From the NCBI RefSeq assembly GCF_026586665.1, contig NZ_JAODIY010000004.1:242120-306119 (forward strand): a DNA stretch of 64,000 nucleotides. Reading direction: 5' to 3'. This stretch comes from Halovenus rubra (GTDB lineage: Archaea; Halobacteriota; Halobacteria; Halobacteriales; Haloarculaceae). This document shows, one piece after another, positions 53,939 to 62,918 of the stretch; the stretch's first letter is position 1, and each line of letters begins with the position of its first letter. A program made the translations under genes and the position numbers. The notes beneath the pieces were generated by a model. It made no database searches. It was not told the origin of the DNA and saw only the letters and a program-made list of their open reading frames with translations.

Positions 53939-54352
53939 TTAGCCGAGTGCTGGCGGCGGTACTTCCTGTCGGAGCTGTTGAACAAGTTGTTGGGAGTCAG
54001 CAATAACGAGTGTGACTTTGCTGTCGATTGCATGAAAATCGAAGGCATCAGGGTTCGGTATCTGCTGGAGTGCGTAATGTTGGACTGGTACCGGGTACCG
54101 CTGGGCTGTTGGCCCCCAGAGACCGATTTCAAGGGGGTCATCGTTATCCCGTAGTTTCTCGTACAGTCGCCCAAATAGATTCACATCCTCGATTTCGAGG
54201 ACGGCTTCGGCCTCGGACTCTGAGTCAAGCGACGACTCGGATTCTTCAAGCTGTACATCCTCGTTTCCCTTGATATGCGGGGAGAGGTACTCCTCGAGAG
54301 AGTCGTCGATTTCGTCGGGGGCAACGCTTATTTGAAGATTAAACTCGGCCAT
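53939..54352 (-). CDS. Unrecognised acidic protein in the CheW-ParA operon
   Basis: A 137-residue acidic protein, starting MAEFNLQISVAPDEIDDSLE. After an Asp/Glu/Ser-rich middle it has a compact second half with an amphipathic end (VTLVIADSQQLVQQLRQEVP). I do not recognise it. It lies 55 bp after cheW on the same strand and is probably the third gene of parA-cheW-this, so a role in chemotaxis or signalling is inferred from position. Confidence 0.65.
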   Translation of the reverse strand: MAEFNLQISVAPDEIDDSLEEYLSPHIKGNEDVQLEESESSLDSESEAEAVLEIEDVNLFGRLYEKLRDNDDPLEIGLWGPTAQRYPVPVQHYALQQIPNPDAFDFHAIDSKVTLVIADSQQLVQQLRQEVPPPALG

Positions 54353-54407
54353 GACAGATACATTGGTAGTCAGCACGCCAAACGGTTACGGTCTCCGGCG
54401 AGAAGCC

Positions 54408-55262
54408 TCACTCGGCTTCTTTCATCGCCATCTCGGGATTTGTCCAGATGACAAACTGCTCTTCGTCGTCCCGGTCGATGACACCGTTGATATACGCCTC
54501 CTGAACCGGCGGCTCGCTTACCTCCTCATCTGTTATCGGTGACACCTGCCGAACATCGTCGACAACCCAACCGATGTGACCTTGATCTTCGAAGGACTCT
54601 GAGTCGAAGACGACGATGAGTCCACCCGGGGTTGTGTCCTCTTTTTCGATTGTTACCTTTGGGTTGAGAATCGTCGTTATCTGGCCCCGCAAGTCGACGA
54701 CTCCCTCTACGTACTTTGGTGTATTCGGGACGCGTGTGATTGTCTCCTCTTTGACAATCTCTTCGATATAATCAATATCAAGACAGTAAAACTCGTCTCC
54801 GAGTTGGAACTCGAGGACACGCGTTTCTTCCTCGTGTTCTTCTTGCTCATCAAGCATCCCCGATGACGCGGCGGTCCCAGTACCTGCAACCTCTTCGGGC
54901 GTTGCTGTTTCAGCGTTTGCTTCCGACGTTTCAAGCGCGTCTTCGAGCTCTTCGGTCTCGGGCAGGGGGGCCCTGATATCGTCATCTGCTTTGGCTGTCT
55001 GTTCGTGCTCTGTCTCTGTTGGGGCAGTCTCTGTGGATTCAGCCGAGTTGTCTTGCTCTGGGTTGTCCATTTCCCCGGATTCACTGTTGTCGTTTCCACT
55101 CTGTTCATCGTTACCGGCGTCTCCACCGGTATTGTCCTCGCTGGGCTCGTCTTGTTGTGTTGGTTGGGTGTCCTCCGTTTTTTCTTCCCGGTTGTCGTCG
55201 CCTTCGCGCATCTTTCTGATCCGTTTCGCCCGGTCCAGTCGCTCATCTTCGTTATCAGTCAT
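54408..55262 (-). CDS. CheW-domain protein with long acidic N-terminal region
   Basis: Chemotaxis adaptor-type protein of 284 residues. The CheW domain occupies about 148-280 (RVLEFQLGDEFYCLDIDYIE, TRVPNTPKYVEGVVDLRGQI, EAYINGVIDRDDEEQFV). Before it are about 145 residues of Asp/Glu/Thr-rich low-complexity sequence with a basic patch at the start (DRAKRIRKMREG). Ordinary CheW proteins are about 150 residues, so this is an extended variant. Its start overlaps the parA stop by four bases. No CheA, receptor or CheY is adjacent. Confidence 0.9.
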   Translation of the reverse strand: MTDNEDERLDRAKRIRKMREGDDNREEKTEDTQPTQQDEPSEDNTGGDAGNDEQSGNDNSESGEMDNPEQDNSAESTETAPTETEHEQTAKADDDIRAPLPETEELEDALETSEANAETATPEEVAGTGTAASSGMLDEQEEHEEETRVLEFQLGDEFYCLDIDYIEEIVKEETITRVPNTPKYVEGVVDLRGQITTILNPKVTIEKEDTTPGGLIVVFDSESFEDQGHIGWVVDDVRQVSPITDEEVSEPPVQEAYINGVIDRDDEEQFVIWTNPEMAMKEAE

Positions 55263-56158
55263 GGTTTTACCTCGGGTCGGTCGAACCTGGTATCGAGTGT
55301 CTCCGCGATTTCCGCAAATACGTCGGCCATATCGACAGAGGGGTCATACTCGAACACTGAGTTCCCTGACGAGAACGCTCGCTGTAATGCGACACGCTTG
55401 CGGACCTCCCAGACAGGCGTGTCAGGGTATACCTCGTTGAGCCACTCAAGCATCATTTCATCTTCATTTGTTTGTTCAACACGGTTGGCCACGACACCGA
55501 CTGTGTTCACTGTCGTGTCAACGTGGTCTTCGAGAGCAGCCACTTGCTGCATCAGCAACTCGATTGCCCGTTCAGATGTCGCCTCAGTCAGCGCCGGAAC
55601 CAACACGTTGCCGGTCGCGTAGATGCTTGCATCGGTAAGCTTGCCGTAAAACGGGGGCGAATCGACGACAACATACTCATATTCGTCCTCGACGTGTGCA
55701 AGTGTATTTGATAACACGTCGAGAGCGTGGGGTCCTTCGATATCCGAAGCTGTTATATTGAGTGTCAAATCCTCAAGCGCATCAATTGCCGCTGTCTCTC
55801 CGCTGTTCTGTAACCGTGCAATTACGTCGGCCAGTGTGAGTTCGTGCTCCGCATGTAGTAGGTCGATATTGGACGGTAACACGTCCATCTCCTCATGTTC
55901 AACAATAAGGTCTGAGACACTCGCCCGTTGGTCAGCGTCAGTAAGAACGTCGAACAGCGTCGGTGGCGAAGCATCGTACGCATCCAACAGTCCTAGTCCT
56001 TCAGTTGCGTTCCCTTGCGGATCAATGTCGACGAACAACACGTCTCGACCGCGTTGGTTCAGTGCCCCGGCGACGTTAATGGCGATGGTTGTCTTGCCAG
56101 TCCCGCCCTTGGCATTCGTCACACAGATACGGGATGGCCCGTTATCGTCACCTGTCAT
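55259..56158 (-). CDS. ParA/MinD-family ATPase
   Basis: Partition-type ATPase of 299 residues. The deviant Walker A is TNAKGGTGKTTIAINVAG (signature Lys before GTGKT), and VLFVDIDPQGNATEGLGLLD and VVDSPPFYGKLTDASI complete the nucleotide site. It is most like Soj/ParA. Coupled by a four-base overlap to a CheW gene and with no ParB or centromere-like repeat nearby, it more likely positions a protein complex than DNA. Start chosen at MTGDDNG; a codon earlier is also ATG. Confidence 0.92.
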   Translation of the reverse strand: MTGDDNGPSRICVTNAKGGTGKTTIAINVAGALNQRGRDVLFVDIDPQGNATEGLGLLDAYDASPPTLFDVLTDADQRASVSDLIVEHEEMDVLPSNIDLLHAEHELTLADVIARLQNSGETAAIDALEDLTLNITASDIEGPHALDVLSNTLAHVEDEYEYVVVDSPPFYGKLTDASIYATGNVLVPALTEATSERAIELLMQQVAALEDHVDTTVNTVGVVANRVEQTNEDEMMLEWLNEVYPDTPVWEVRKRVALQRAFSSGNSVFEYDPSVDMADVFAEIAETLDTRFDRPEVKP

Positions 56159-56314
56159 CATCTCCTGTGGGTAACGACGGGATGGGATGTAATAAAAATA
56201 CGTTCCCAATTTTCATACAAAAGAAAGCCACACAGCCATTTCCCCATTTCGCGTCAGCCCTCTGTCTGACGGACTAACAACATTTACAACAACTAGGATA
56301 CAATAGTATCGACA

Positions 56315-56812
56315 ATGAGCATCAACCCGAGCGATTACGATTTAAATGAACTCCGGAAGATGGCCCGTGAGCGTGGCGGCGAGGCGGGCGAAGGAACCCG
56401 TGATGTCGATGAATCCGATATCGGGCTGTCCAGTGGAGTCGATTCCGGTACGTCTTCTCCCGGAGACGCGACCAGTTCATTTAGAGCAGGACTCTACCGT
56501 GAGTTACTCCCGCTTGAGGCCCAGAATGATGCATCGAAACCGTACCTCAACGGTCTCCCCGAGCATTACGCTGCAGAGAATCTTATCTTCGAATGGCTCG
56601 AATTTCTCATCCTTCACGCAGGCTATCAGGGAGCGATAGAAGCACTTGACTACTACTCGTCTGTTGAATGGATTACCGATGACTGTGCCTCCACGCTGAA
56701 CGACTACATGCTCGGGCTCGGCGAGACAGCCAACACGGAGGGGACTGAACTTGATATTGACGACCACCTGCTCAGCCTCGTCTACATTGGCAAGCTTGCG
56801 TCGATGGAATAA
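56315..56812 (+). CDS. FlaD/FlaE-type archaellum accessory protein
   Basis: Cytoplasmic protein of 165 residues with the archaellar FlaD/E domain (about 75-165): KPYLNGLPEHYAAENLIFEW, LHAGYQGAIEALDYYSSVEW, and the closing DDHLLSLVYIGKLASME. Family members link the archaellum motor to the chemotaxis system. The N-terminal 60 residues are Asp/Ser/Gly-rich. It is divergent from parA-cheW (156-bp gap), which supports a signalling or motility role. The rest of the archaellum genes are not in the window. Confidence 0.9.
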   Translation: MSINPSDYDLNELRKMARERGGEAGEGTRDVDESDIGLSSGVDSGTSSPGDATSSFRAGLYRELLPLEAQNDASKPYLNGLPEHYAAENLIFEWLEFLILHAGYQGAIEALDYYSSVEWITDDCASTLNDYMLGLGETANTEGTELDIDDHLLSLVYIGKLASME

Positions 56813-56897
56813 AAACGACTGAACTCCCTTTTTGATAAATTCCGTCTTGAGTTTGCGAACCTTGATAGGTGAGCGAGCACAATTACCGTCTCAGTAA

Positions 56898-58994
56898 ATG
56901 GCACGAGCGGACGATACCGAACTCATCGATACGTTCGAAGAGTTCTACCGGAGTTACTACCGTAACGAAATCGGGGAACTCGCCCAAAAGTACCCTAACG
57001 AGCAGAAGTCGCTGTACGTCGACTGGGATGACCTCTACCGATTTGACCCCAATCTTGCAGACGACTTTCGAAACAAGCCAGAGCAACTCAAAGAGTATGC
57101 CGAAGAAGCCCTCCGGCTGTACGACCTACCGGTAGACGTGTCTCTCGGTCAAGCACACGTGCGGGCGCGTGGACTGCCCACTCAAACGGATATCCGTGAA
57201 ATTCGTTCTGACCACCGAGGGATGCTCATCGCTGTGCAGGGAATTGTCCGAAAAGCAACTGATGTTCGCCCCAAAATCACGACCGCAGCATTCGAATGCC
57301 AACGATGTGGAACCCTTTCACGGATTCCACAGGAGGGTGGTGATTTCCAGGAACCCCACGAGTGTCAGGGCTGTGAGCGGCAGGGACCGTTCCGTATCAA
57401 CTACGACCAGTCAGAGTTTATTGATGCCCAGAAACTCCGCGTACAAGAGTCACCGGAGGGACTGCGAGGTGGTGAGACACCACAGAGCGTCGATATCAAC
57501 ATTGAGGACGATATTACCGGTGAAGTAACTGCTGGTGACCATGTCCAGGTGACGGGAATGCTCAAACTCGACCAACAAGGCTCCGAACGTGAGAAGTCAC
57601 CGATGTTTGACTTCTATATGGAAGGGACGACTGTCGAAATTGAAGACGAGCAGTTCGAGGAGATGGATATCACCGACGAGGATAAAAAAGAAATAATCGA
57701 ACTTTCGAACGAGCCGGACATCTACGAAAAAATGGAGGCGTCGATTGCACCCTCTATTTATGGCTATCAAAAAGAGAAGCGAGCGATGATTTTCCAGCTA
57801 TTTTCGGGTGTGACCAAACATCTTCCCGATGGGTCACGGACTCGTGGTGATCTCCATATGTTGCTTATCGGGGATCCCGGAACAGGAAAGAGTCAGATGC
57901 TCCAGTACGTCAAAGAGATTGCGCCACGCTCGGTCTATACGTCCGGAAAAGGGAGTTCTTCGGCTGGTCTGACTGCAGCAGCAGTGCGTGATGATTTCGG
58001 CGATGGTCAGCAGTGGACGCTTGAAGCCGGCGCGCTCGTCCTCGCAGACCAGGGAATCGCGGCAGTCGACGAGTTGGACAAGATGAGAAGTGAAGACCAG
58101 AGCGCGATGCACGAGGCTTTAGAGCAACAAAGTATCAGTGTGAGCAAAGCTGGAATAAATGCGACGCTGAAATCCCGCTGTTCTTTGCTTGGTGCGGCCA
58201 ACCCCACCTACGGGCGGTTTGACCAGTATGAACCTATCGGCGAGCAGATTGACCTTGATCCCCCACTCATCTCACGGTTTGACCTCATCTTTACGGTCAC
58301 GGATAACCCAAACGAGGAGAAAGACGCCGAACTTGCTGAACACATCCTCACGACCAACTACGCCGGTGAGTTGAATACTCATCGTGAACATATGAACAAC
58401 TCCGATTATACGGTCGAAGAAGTCAAAAACGTCACCGACGAGGTGTCGCCCGAAATCGATGCGGAACTGCTACGAAAGTATATCGCGTACGCCAAACGAG
58501 AGTGTTATCCGACGATGACCGAAGAGGCAAAGAGCGTGATACAGGAGTTCTACGTGCAACTTCGTGCGCAGGGAGCTGATGAGGATGCACCAGTGCCCGT
58601 TACTGCCCGGAAGTTGGAGGCGTTGGTCCGGTTGGCCGAAGCAAGTGCCCGTGTACGCCTCTCCGATACAGTCGAGAAAGAGGATGCCGAGCGGGGAACC
58701 GCGATTGCGCGGTATTGTCTTGAGGAGATCGGGATGGATCCCGAGACGGGAGAGTTCGACGCTGATGTTATTGAGACAGGGACATCCAAAAGCCAGCGCG
58801 ACCGCATCAAAAATATCAAGCAACTCATCTCGAGTATCGAGGATGAGTACGACGAAGGTGCGCCAGTTGATGTGATTGTCGAGCGTGCCGAGGAAGAAGG
58901 AATCAAGACGAGCAAAGCCGAACACGAAATTGAAAAGCTCAAACAGAAAGGCGAGGTCTACGAGCCACGGACCGACCACCTCCGGACGACCTGA
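56898..58994 (+). CDS. mcm: Replicative MCM helicase
   Basis: Hexameric DNA helicase of 698 residues. The N-terminal domain has a zinc site (ECQRCG then CQGCERQ) and an OB fold. The AAA+ core shows Walker A LIGDPGTGKSQMLQYVK, Walker B ALVLADQGIAAVDELDKM, the arginine finger LISRFDLIF and sensor SLLGAANPTYGRF. A C-terminal winged helix follows. There is no intein. TTGATAAAT about 60 bp upstream is a likely promoter. Orc1/Cdc6 genes and origin repeats are not in the window. Confidence 0.97.
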   Translation: MARADDTELIDTFEEFYRSYYRNEIGELAQKYPNEQKSLYVDWDDLYRFDPNLADDFRNKPEQLKEYAEEALRLYDLPVDVSLGQAHVRARGLPTQTDIREIRSDHRGMLIAVQGIVRKATDVRPKITTAAFECQRCGTLSRIPQEGGDFQEPHECQGCERQGPFRINYDQSEFIDAQKLRVQESPEGLRGGETPQSVDINIEDDITGEVTAGDHVQVTGMLKLDQQGSEREKSPMFDFYMEGTTVEIEDEQFEEMDITDEDKKEIIELSNEPDIYEKMEASIAPSIYGYQKEKRAMIFQLFSGVTKHLPDGSRTRGDLHMLLIGDPGTGKSQMLQYVKEIAPRSVYTSGKGSSSAGLTAAAVRDDFGDGQQWTLEAGALVLADQGIAAVDELDKMRSEDQSAMHEALEQQSISVSKAGINATLKSRCSLLGAANPTYGRFDQYEPIGEQIDLDPPLISRFDLIFTVTDNPNEEKDAELAEHILTTNYAGELNTHREHMNNSDYTVEEVKNVTDEVSPEIDAELLRKYIAYAKRECYPTMTEEAKSVIQEFYVQLRAQGADEDAPVPVTARKLEALVRLAEASARVRLSDTVEKEDAERGTAIARYCLEEIGMDPETGEFDADVIETGTSKSQRDRIKNIKQLISSIEDEYDEGAPVDVIVERAEEEGIKTSKAEHEIEKLKQKGEVYEPRTDHLRTT

Positions 58995-59002
58995 TTTCAG
59001 AG

Positions 59003-59281
59003 ATGGACCGTATTTCGACGTTACGTAACATCGAGAATGCACTCACTCGGTACGAAGAGGATGAACTAACACTCCCAGAACTCGAACGTGACGTACGTGG
59101 TGTTCTCAGAACCTATGCCACGGAGTTCCAACCTGAGGCACGGGCGTACCGTGCGAGTGGCGACCCAGCTGTTGATGGGCTCGTCGTAGTCGCGTCCTCC
59201 CAACCCGAGGCTCGTGAGAATGTAGCGTCACTTGTCGCCGATGCCAAGAGATTCGAGGTCGAACCGATAGACCAGTCCTGA
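59003..59281 (+). CDS. Small conserved haloarchaeal protein after mcm
   Basis: A 92-residue acidic protein starting eight bases after mcm on the same strand, so in one operon. It begins with a helical segment (TLRNIENALTRYEEDELTLP) and has a small alpha/beta part (VVVASSQPEARENVASLVADA). It looks like a lineage-specific family; function unknown. Location suggests a replication or repair link, by inference only. Confidence 0.75.
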   Translation: MDRISTLRNIENALTRYEEDELTLPELERDVRGVLRTYATEFQPEARAYRASGDPAVDGLVVVASSQPEARENVASLVADAKRFEVEPIDQS

Positions 59282-59314
59282 CGTTTATATCTCAGTACGG
59301 GCCCAGCCCGTGTC

Positions 59315-59974
59315 ATGAACTCGTTTCGTGCGGTCGAGACAGCTGCTTACTGCCCACGTAAACTCTACTATCGGCAACAGTCGACAAATAACGAACAGAC
59401 GCCACCAGAGGTCCAACAGCGTCGGACTCTCGCATTCGAATACGACCAGTTGCTGGCTGAAAGAGCGGCACTCGAAGATGCTTCCATCGAGGTTACCCCG
59501 ACACAGTATCGGTCGAATTTGGGATGTGTGCGAGCACGACTCGGTTGTTGGGATGAACTCGTAAATCCATCGCGACGTAACGTCTATATCCGCGGGCAGG
59601 ACTGCCACGGTATTGTACACAAGATACTCGACACAGAGAGCCCAACACTGTCGTTGGTTTTTACTGGCAGGCCGGCAGAATGTGGTGTCTGGGAGTCCCA
59701 GAGTGTTCGGCTAGTTGCCGCTGCAAAAGCCCTTTCTTGGGAGCTGGAACGCTCCGTTGAACGCGCTTTTGCGGAGTATCCTGCATATGGTCTTGTCAGA
59801 GAAATCGACGTCGACTCGCGCCGGACTGCAACCTACCGCAGTGCGCTTAGAACTGCCAAGGCAATCGACGGCCCACCAGCAAAAGCAAAGAACCGCTCCA
59901 AGTGTTCAGCCTGTGAGTATCAGGAAGACTGTGGCGTAAAAACTCGCTCACTTGGGAGCTTGCTTGGGGGCTGA
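59315..59974 (+). CDS. Cas4/RecB-like Fe-S protein with unclear nuclease residues
   Basis: A 219-residue protein with the Cas4 Cys pattern: C13 in YCPRKLYYR, then C197, C200 and C206 in KCSACEYQEDC, expected to hold a [4Fe-4S] cluster. The usual PD-(D/E)xK centre (Asp in a G-x-x-D strand and an ExK) is not visible; the matching region reads SLVFTGRPAECGVWESQ. It may be a catalytically dead homologue. It follows mcm and a small gene on the same strand and is far from any CRISPR array (none is seen). Confidence 0.75.
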   Translation: MNSFRAVETAAYCPRKLYYRQQSTNNEQTPPEVQQRRTLAFEYDQLLAERAALEDASIEVTPTQYRSNLGCVRARLGCWDELVNPSRRNVYIRGQDCHGIVHKILDTESPTLSLVFTGRPAECGVWESQSVRLVAAAKALSWELERSVERAFAEYPAYGLVREIDVDSRRTATYRSALRTAKAIDGPPAKAKNRSKCSACEYQEDCGVKTRSLGSLLGG

Positions 59975-59975
59975 G

Positions 59976-60566
59976 CTATGCTTCGTCAGCAAGCCAGCGT
60001 TCGACACTGTCAGCGTTTGCCCCACGGCGGTGAACTATTCGCTCTGATACATCAACAACTGTGGAGCCACCACCAGGCGTTTCCCCGCCGTCGATAACGA
60101 CCGCGGCGTCGTCTCGGATTGATTGGTCGACCTCGCTAACGCGGTGGGCACTACCGGTTCCGCTCACGTTAGCGCTTGTCGCCGTAATCGGCCCTGGACC
60201 GTCGGCGAGTGACCGGGACAGCTCGTGGTCTGGAATTCGAAGGCCAACCCGTTCACGCCCGGCCGTCAACACGTTAGGCACCATCGAGCGTCGCTCGACG
60301 ACTAGTGTTATCGGTCCTGGCAAGAACTGTTCTGCAAACGCCGCTTCACGCTCGGTCAGTGAGACGTACTCCCGACCAGTTTCGAGGTCGGGAACTGCCA
60401 TCGAGAGTGGCTTCGAGCGGTCACGGCCTTTTATGCTGAAGACCTGCTCGACGGCGTCAGGGTCAAGTGCATCGGCACCAAGCCCATACACCGTTTCCGT
60501 CGGATAAACGATGAGATCTCCGCTGGCTATCGCTTCGTGTGCCTGTGTCAGTTCAGTATCAGACAT
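59976..60566 (-). CDS. L-threonylcarbamoyladenylate synthase (Sua5/YrdC)
   Basis: YrdC-fold enzyme of 196 residues making threonylcarbamoyl-AMP for the t6A modification of tRNA. It shows VYPTETVYGLGADA, KGRDRSKPLSMAV, FLPGPITLVVE, VGLRIPDHELSR and TATSANVSGTGSA, the complete YrdC set. It lacks the C-terminal Sua5 domain. The ATG at 60566 is preferred, but a GTG at 60575 overlaps the upstream stop. Last gene of glutaredoxin - redoxin-like - Sua5. Confidence 0.93.
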   Translation of the reverse strand: MSDTELTQAHEAIASGDLIVYPTETVYGLGADALDPDAVEQVFSIKGRDRSKPLSMAVPDLETGREYVSLTEREAAFAEQFLPGPITLVVERRSMVPNVLTAGRERVGLRIPDHELSRSLADGPGPITATSANVSGTGSAHRVSEVDQSIRDDAAVVIDGGETPGGGSTVVDVSERIVHRRGANADSVERWLADEA

Positions 60567-60571
60567 TCCAC

Positions 60572-61096
60572 TCACGCTGTAAGCTCCGTCGCAACTGCCG
60601 ACTCTAGGTCGTCGTAGTCAGGGAACGCTGGCCACTCCTTGGCCACCCAACTGTACTGGACAATACCGTCAGTGTCGATAATGAACGTTGCGGGACGAGG
60701 CTCGCTGATACCTGCCATCCCATCGAGGCTGTGAGCGATATCGTACTGCTTGGCTACACCATTTGTCGGGTCAGAGAACAACCGGAATCCCGTCTCTTCG
60801 AGGGTACGGTCCTCGATGAACGATTCGTGCTCGTATGGCGTCGAAATCGAGAGACCGACAACCGTCAGGTCGTACTCGTCGAACTTGCGGTCGCGGAGTT
60901 CGTTCCAGATATATGTCGCCGGGAACGCGCCGTCCATCGGATAGAAGACGAGCAAAACGGGTTCGTCCTCGTACAGGTCCGCCAGCGAAACATCGTCCCA
61001 GTACTCAGCATTGACTAACGGGCGAGTAAACACTGGTACCTCGTCGCCGGCAGTCGGATGTTCTGTCTCTGGCAGGTCGACAACATCGAACTCCAT
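60572..61096 (-). CDS. Peroxiredoxin-fold protein lacking cysteine
   Basis: AhpC/TSA-type thioredoxin fold of 174 residues: VLLVFYPMDGAFPATYIWNE, LTVVGLSISTPYEHESFI, FRLFSDPTNGVAKQYDI and PATFIIDTDGIVQYSW. In peroxiredoxins the segment after FYP holds T-x2-C; here it reads AFPATY. The whole protein contains no cysteine, so it cannot be a thiol peroxidase. It lies five bases after the glutaredoxin stop and may overlap the Sua5 start. A structural or binding role is possible. Confidence 0.88.
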   Translation of the reverse strand: MEFDVVDLPETEHPTAGDEVPVFTRPLVNAEYWDDVSLADLYEDEPVLLVFYPMDGAFPATYIWNELRDRKFDEYDLTVVGLSISTPYEHESFIEDRTLEETGFRLFSDPTNGVAKQYDIAHSLDGMAGISEPRPATFIIDTDGIVQYSWVAKEWPAFPDYDDLESAVATELTA

Positions 61097-61101
61097 TGAA
61101 G

Positions 61102-61404
61102 TTAGGCTCCTCCCTCCGAAACAGCAGGCTGCCCGTTGTCAGCAAGCGGGCCATCTTCGCCGTACATTCCTTCGAGATACTCGACAATATTTGCACTTTC
61201 GGCCATGGTGACGCCGGTGTTTTCGTCAACAATTGCTGGCACCGTTCGTTTCCCGGTAAGACGTTTTACTGCATCACGGTCTGAGTGCATCGGCTCGACA
61301 AACCGAGACTGGTACTCCACGCCAAGATCCGAGAGAACGGTAACGACTCGTTCGCAGTACGGGCAGGCCTGCAGTCGATACAGTGTGATTACTGGCTCAC
61401 TCAT
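61102..61404 (-). CDS. Glutaredoxin-type protein
   Basis: A 100-residue glutaredoxin: ITLYRLQACPYCERVVTVL carries the CPYC active pair, TVPAIVDENTGVTMAES holds the cis-Pro and glutathione-site loop, and IVEYLEGMYG closes the fold. It resembles GST-N/Grx-type reductases of haloarchaea. Start at ATG 61404 (MSEPVITLY); an upstream in-frame ATG adds non-family sequence. First gene of a three-gene operon. Confidence 0.9.
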   Translation of the reverse strand: MSEPVITLYRLQACPYCERVVTVLSDLGVEYQSRFVEPMHSDRDAVKRLTGKRTVPAIVDENTGVTMAESANIVEYLEGMYGEDGPLADNGQPAVSEGGA

Positions 61405-61514
61405 GTACTGTTGTTGGGGGGTCAACAGTCTAAATTCTTTGCACCCAGTCATTTACCGGACATCTCTATGGAGACGATAAGACTTAATCCCGGCCCCTGT
61501 CAACGTTTGGTCCA

Positions 61515-62918
61515 ATGGATAGCCTCCGTCTCGTCGAGTATCCGAGTCTGGCCGTCCAGTCTACCGTGGAAGCGGCAATCCAATCTGTCTCTGTATTCGG
61601 AGCCGAAATTCCGAACACATACTTTGCCGCAACCGGTGTGTTAATAATTATCATCCTCCTCGGGCTGTCGGCGTTTTTCTCCTCGTCCGAGATTGCGATG
61701 TTTGCTTTCCCCAATCACCGCATAGAACCGGCAGTCGATGAGGGAAAACGGGGAGCAACAACGCTGCAAGATTTAAAATCAGACCCACATCGGCTGCTCG
61801 TGACAATTCTTGTCGGAAACAACCTTGTCAATATCGCCATGTCTTCGATTGCGACCGGGTTCTTGAGTTACTTCCTTGCAAGTCAGAGTCTGGCCGTCTT
61901 CGTCTCTACGCTTGGCATCACTGCGCTAGTCTTGCTTTTCGGTGAGAGTGCGCCAAAATCATACGCAATTGATAATACCGAACCGTATGCGCTCAAGACA
62001 GCTCGACCGCTCAAGCTTGCGGAGATACTGCTGTTACCACTGGTCATTACGTTTGATTACTTGACGCGAGTAGTCAACAAGCTCACAGGGGGGCGGTCTG
62101 CTATCGAAGAAGGATATGTGACACGTGACGAGATTCGAGAAATCATCGAAACTGGCGAGCGCGAGGGCGTCCTCAATGAAGAAGAGCGACAGATGCTTGA
62201 GCGAACGCTTCGATTCAACCGCACCATCGTCAAAGAGGTAATGACGCCACGACTGGACATGACGGCCGTTCCAAAAGAAGCAGATATTGACGAGGCCATC
62301 GAGACGTGTATCCAGAGCGGTCATGAACGATTGCCCGTCTACGACGGTGAACTCGATAACGTGCTCGGTGTCGTTCATATCAACGAGCTCGTTCGAAACA
62401 AACACTACAGCAACGGAGGCGTCGATCTTGAAGACGTTATCGAGCCGACGCTCCACGTCCCTGAATCAAAAAACGTCGACGACCTGCTTCATGAGATGCG
62501 AGATAATCGTATCAACATGGTCATCGTCATCGACGAGTTCGGAACGACCGAAGGTCTGGCCACAATGGAAGACCTCGTCGAAGAGATTGTTGGAGAAATC
62601 CTCGAAGGTGGTGAAGACCAGCCATTTGAGTTCGTCGACGACGATACGGTAAAAGTCAAAGGTGAGGTGAATATCGACGAAGTAAACGAGGCGTTGGATA
62701 TCTACCTTCCCGAGGGTGAAGAGTTCGAAACAATTGCAGGATTCGTGTTCAACAGAGCTGGGAGACTTGTCGAGCAAGGCGAGATAATCGAGTACGAAGG
62801 GCTAGATATCCTCGTCGAACAAGTCGAGAACACACGTATTATGAAAGCACGAATCAGCGGACTGGCTGAATACGAACAGCAAGACACAGAAGAACCCGTT
62901 GAGCAAGAAGATATCTAA
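61515..62918 (+). CDS. CNNM/HlyC-type membrane protein (DUF21, CBS pair, CorC_HlyC)
   Basis: Membrane protein of 467 residues. DUF21 (about 30-200) has four hydrophobic segments with the hallmark AFFSSSEIAMFAFPNHRI. A CBS pair (about 225-345; TPRLDMTAVPKEADIDEAIE and MVIVIDEFGTTEGLATMEDL) follows, then a CorC_HlyC domain (about 360-440). Relatives export or regulate Mg2+ and related cations. Its stop overlaps the convergent phosphate permease by three bases. Confidence 0.92.
   Translation: MDSLRLVEYPSLAVQSTVEAAIQSVSVFGAEIPNTYFAATGVLIIIILLGLSAFFSSSEIAMFAFPNHRIEPAVDEGKRGATTLQDLKSDPHRLLVTILVGNNLVNIAMSSIATGFLSYFLASQSLAVFVSTLGITALVLLFGESAPKSYAIDNTEPYALKTARPLKLAEILLLPLVITFDYLTRVVNKLTGGRSAIEEGYVTRDEIREIIETGEREGVLNEEERQMLERTLRFNRTIVKEVMTPRLDMTAVPKEADIDEAIETCIQSGHERLPVYDGELDNVLGVVHINELVRNKHYSNGGVDLEDVIEPTLHVPESKNVDDLLHEMRDNRINMVIVIDEFGTTEGLATMEDLVEEIVGEILEGGEDQPFEFVDDDTVKVKGEVNIDEVNEALDIYLPEGEEFETIAGFVFNRAGRLVEQGEIIEYEGLDILVEQVENTRIMKARISGLAEYEQQDTEEPVEQEDI

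Noticed and set aside
55259..56158. Chromosome or plasmid partition locus
   Set aside because: No ParB, no centromere-like repeats and no replication initiator; the gene is coupled to CheW instead.
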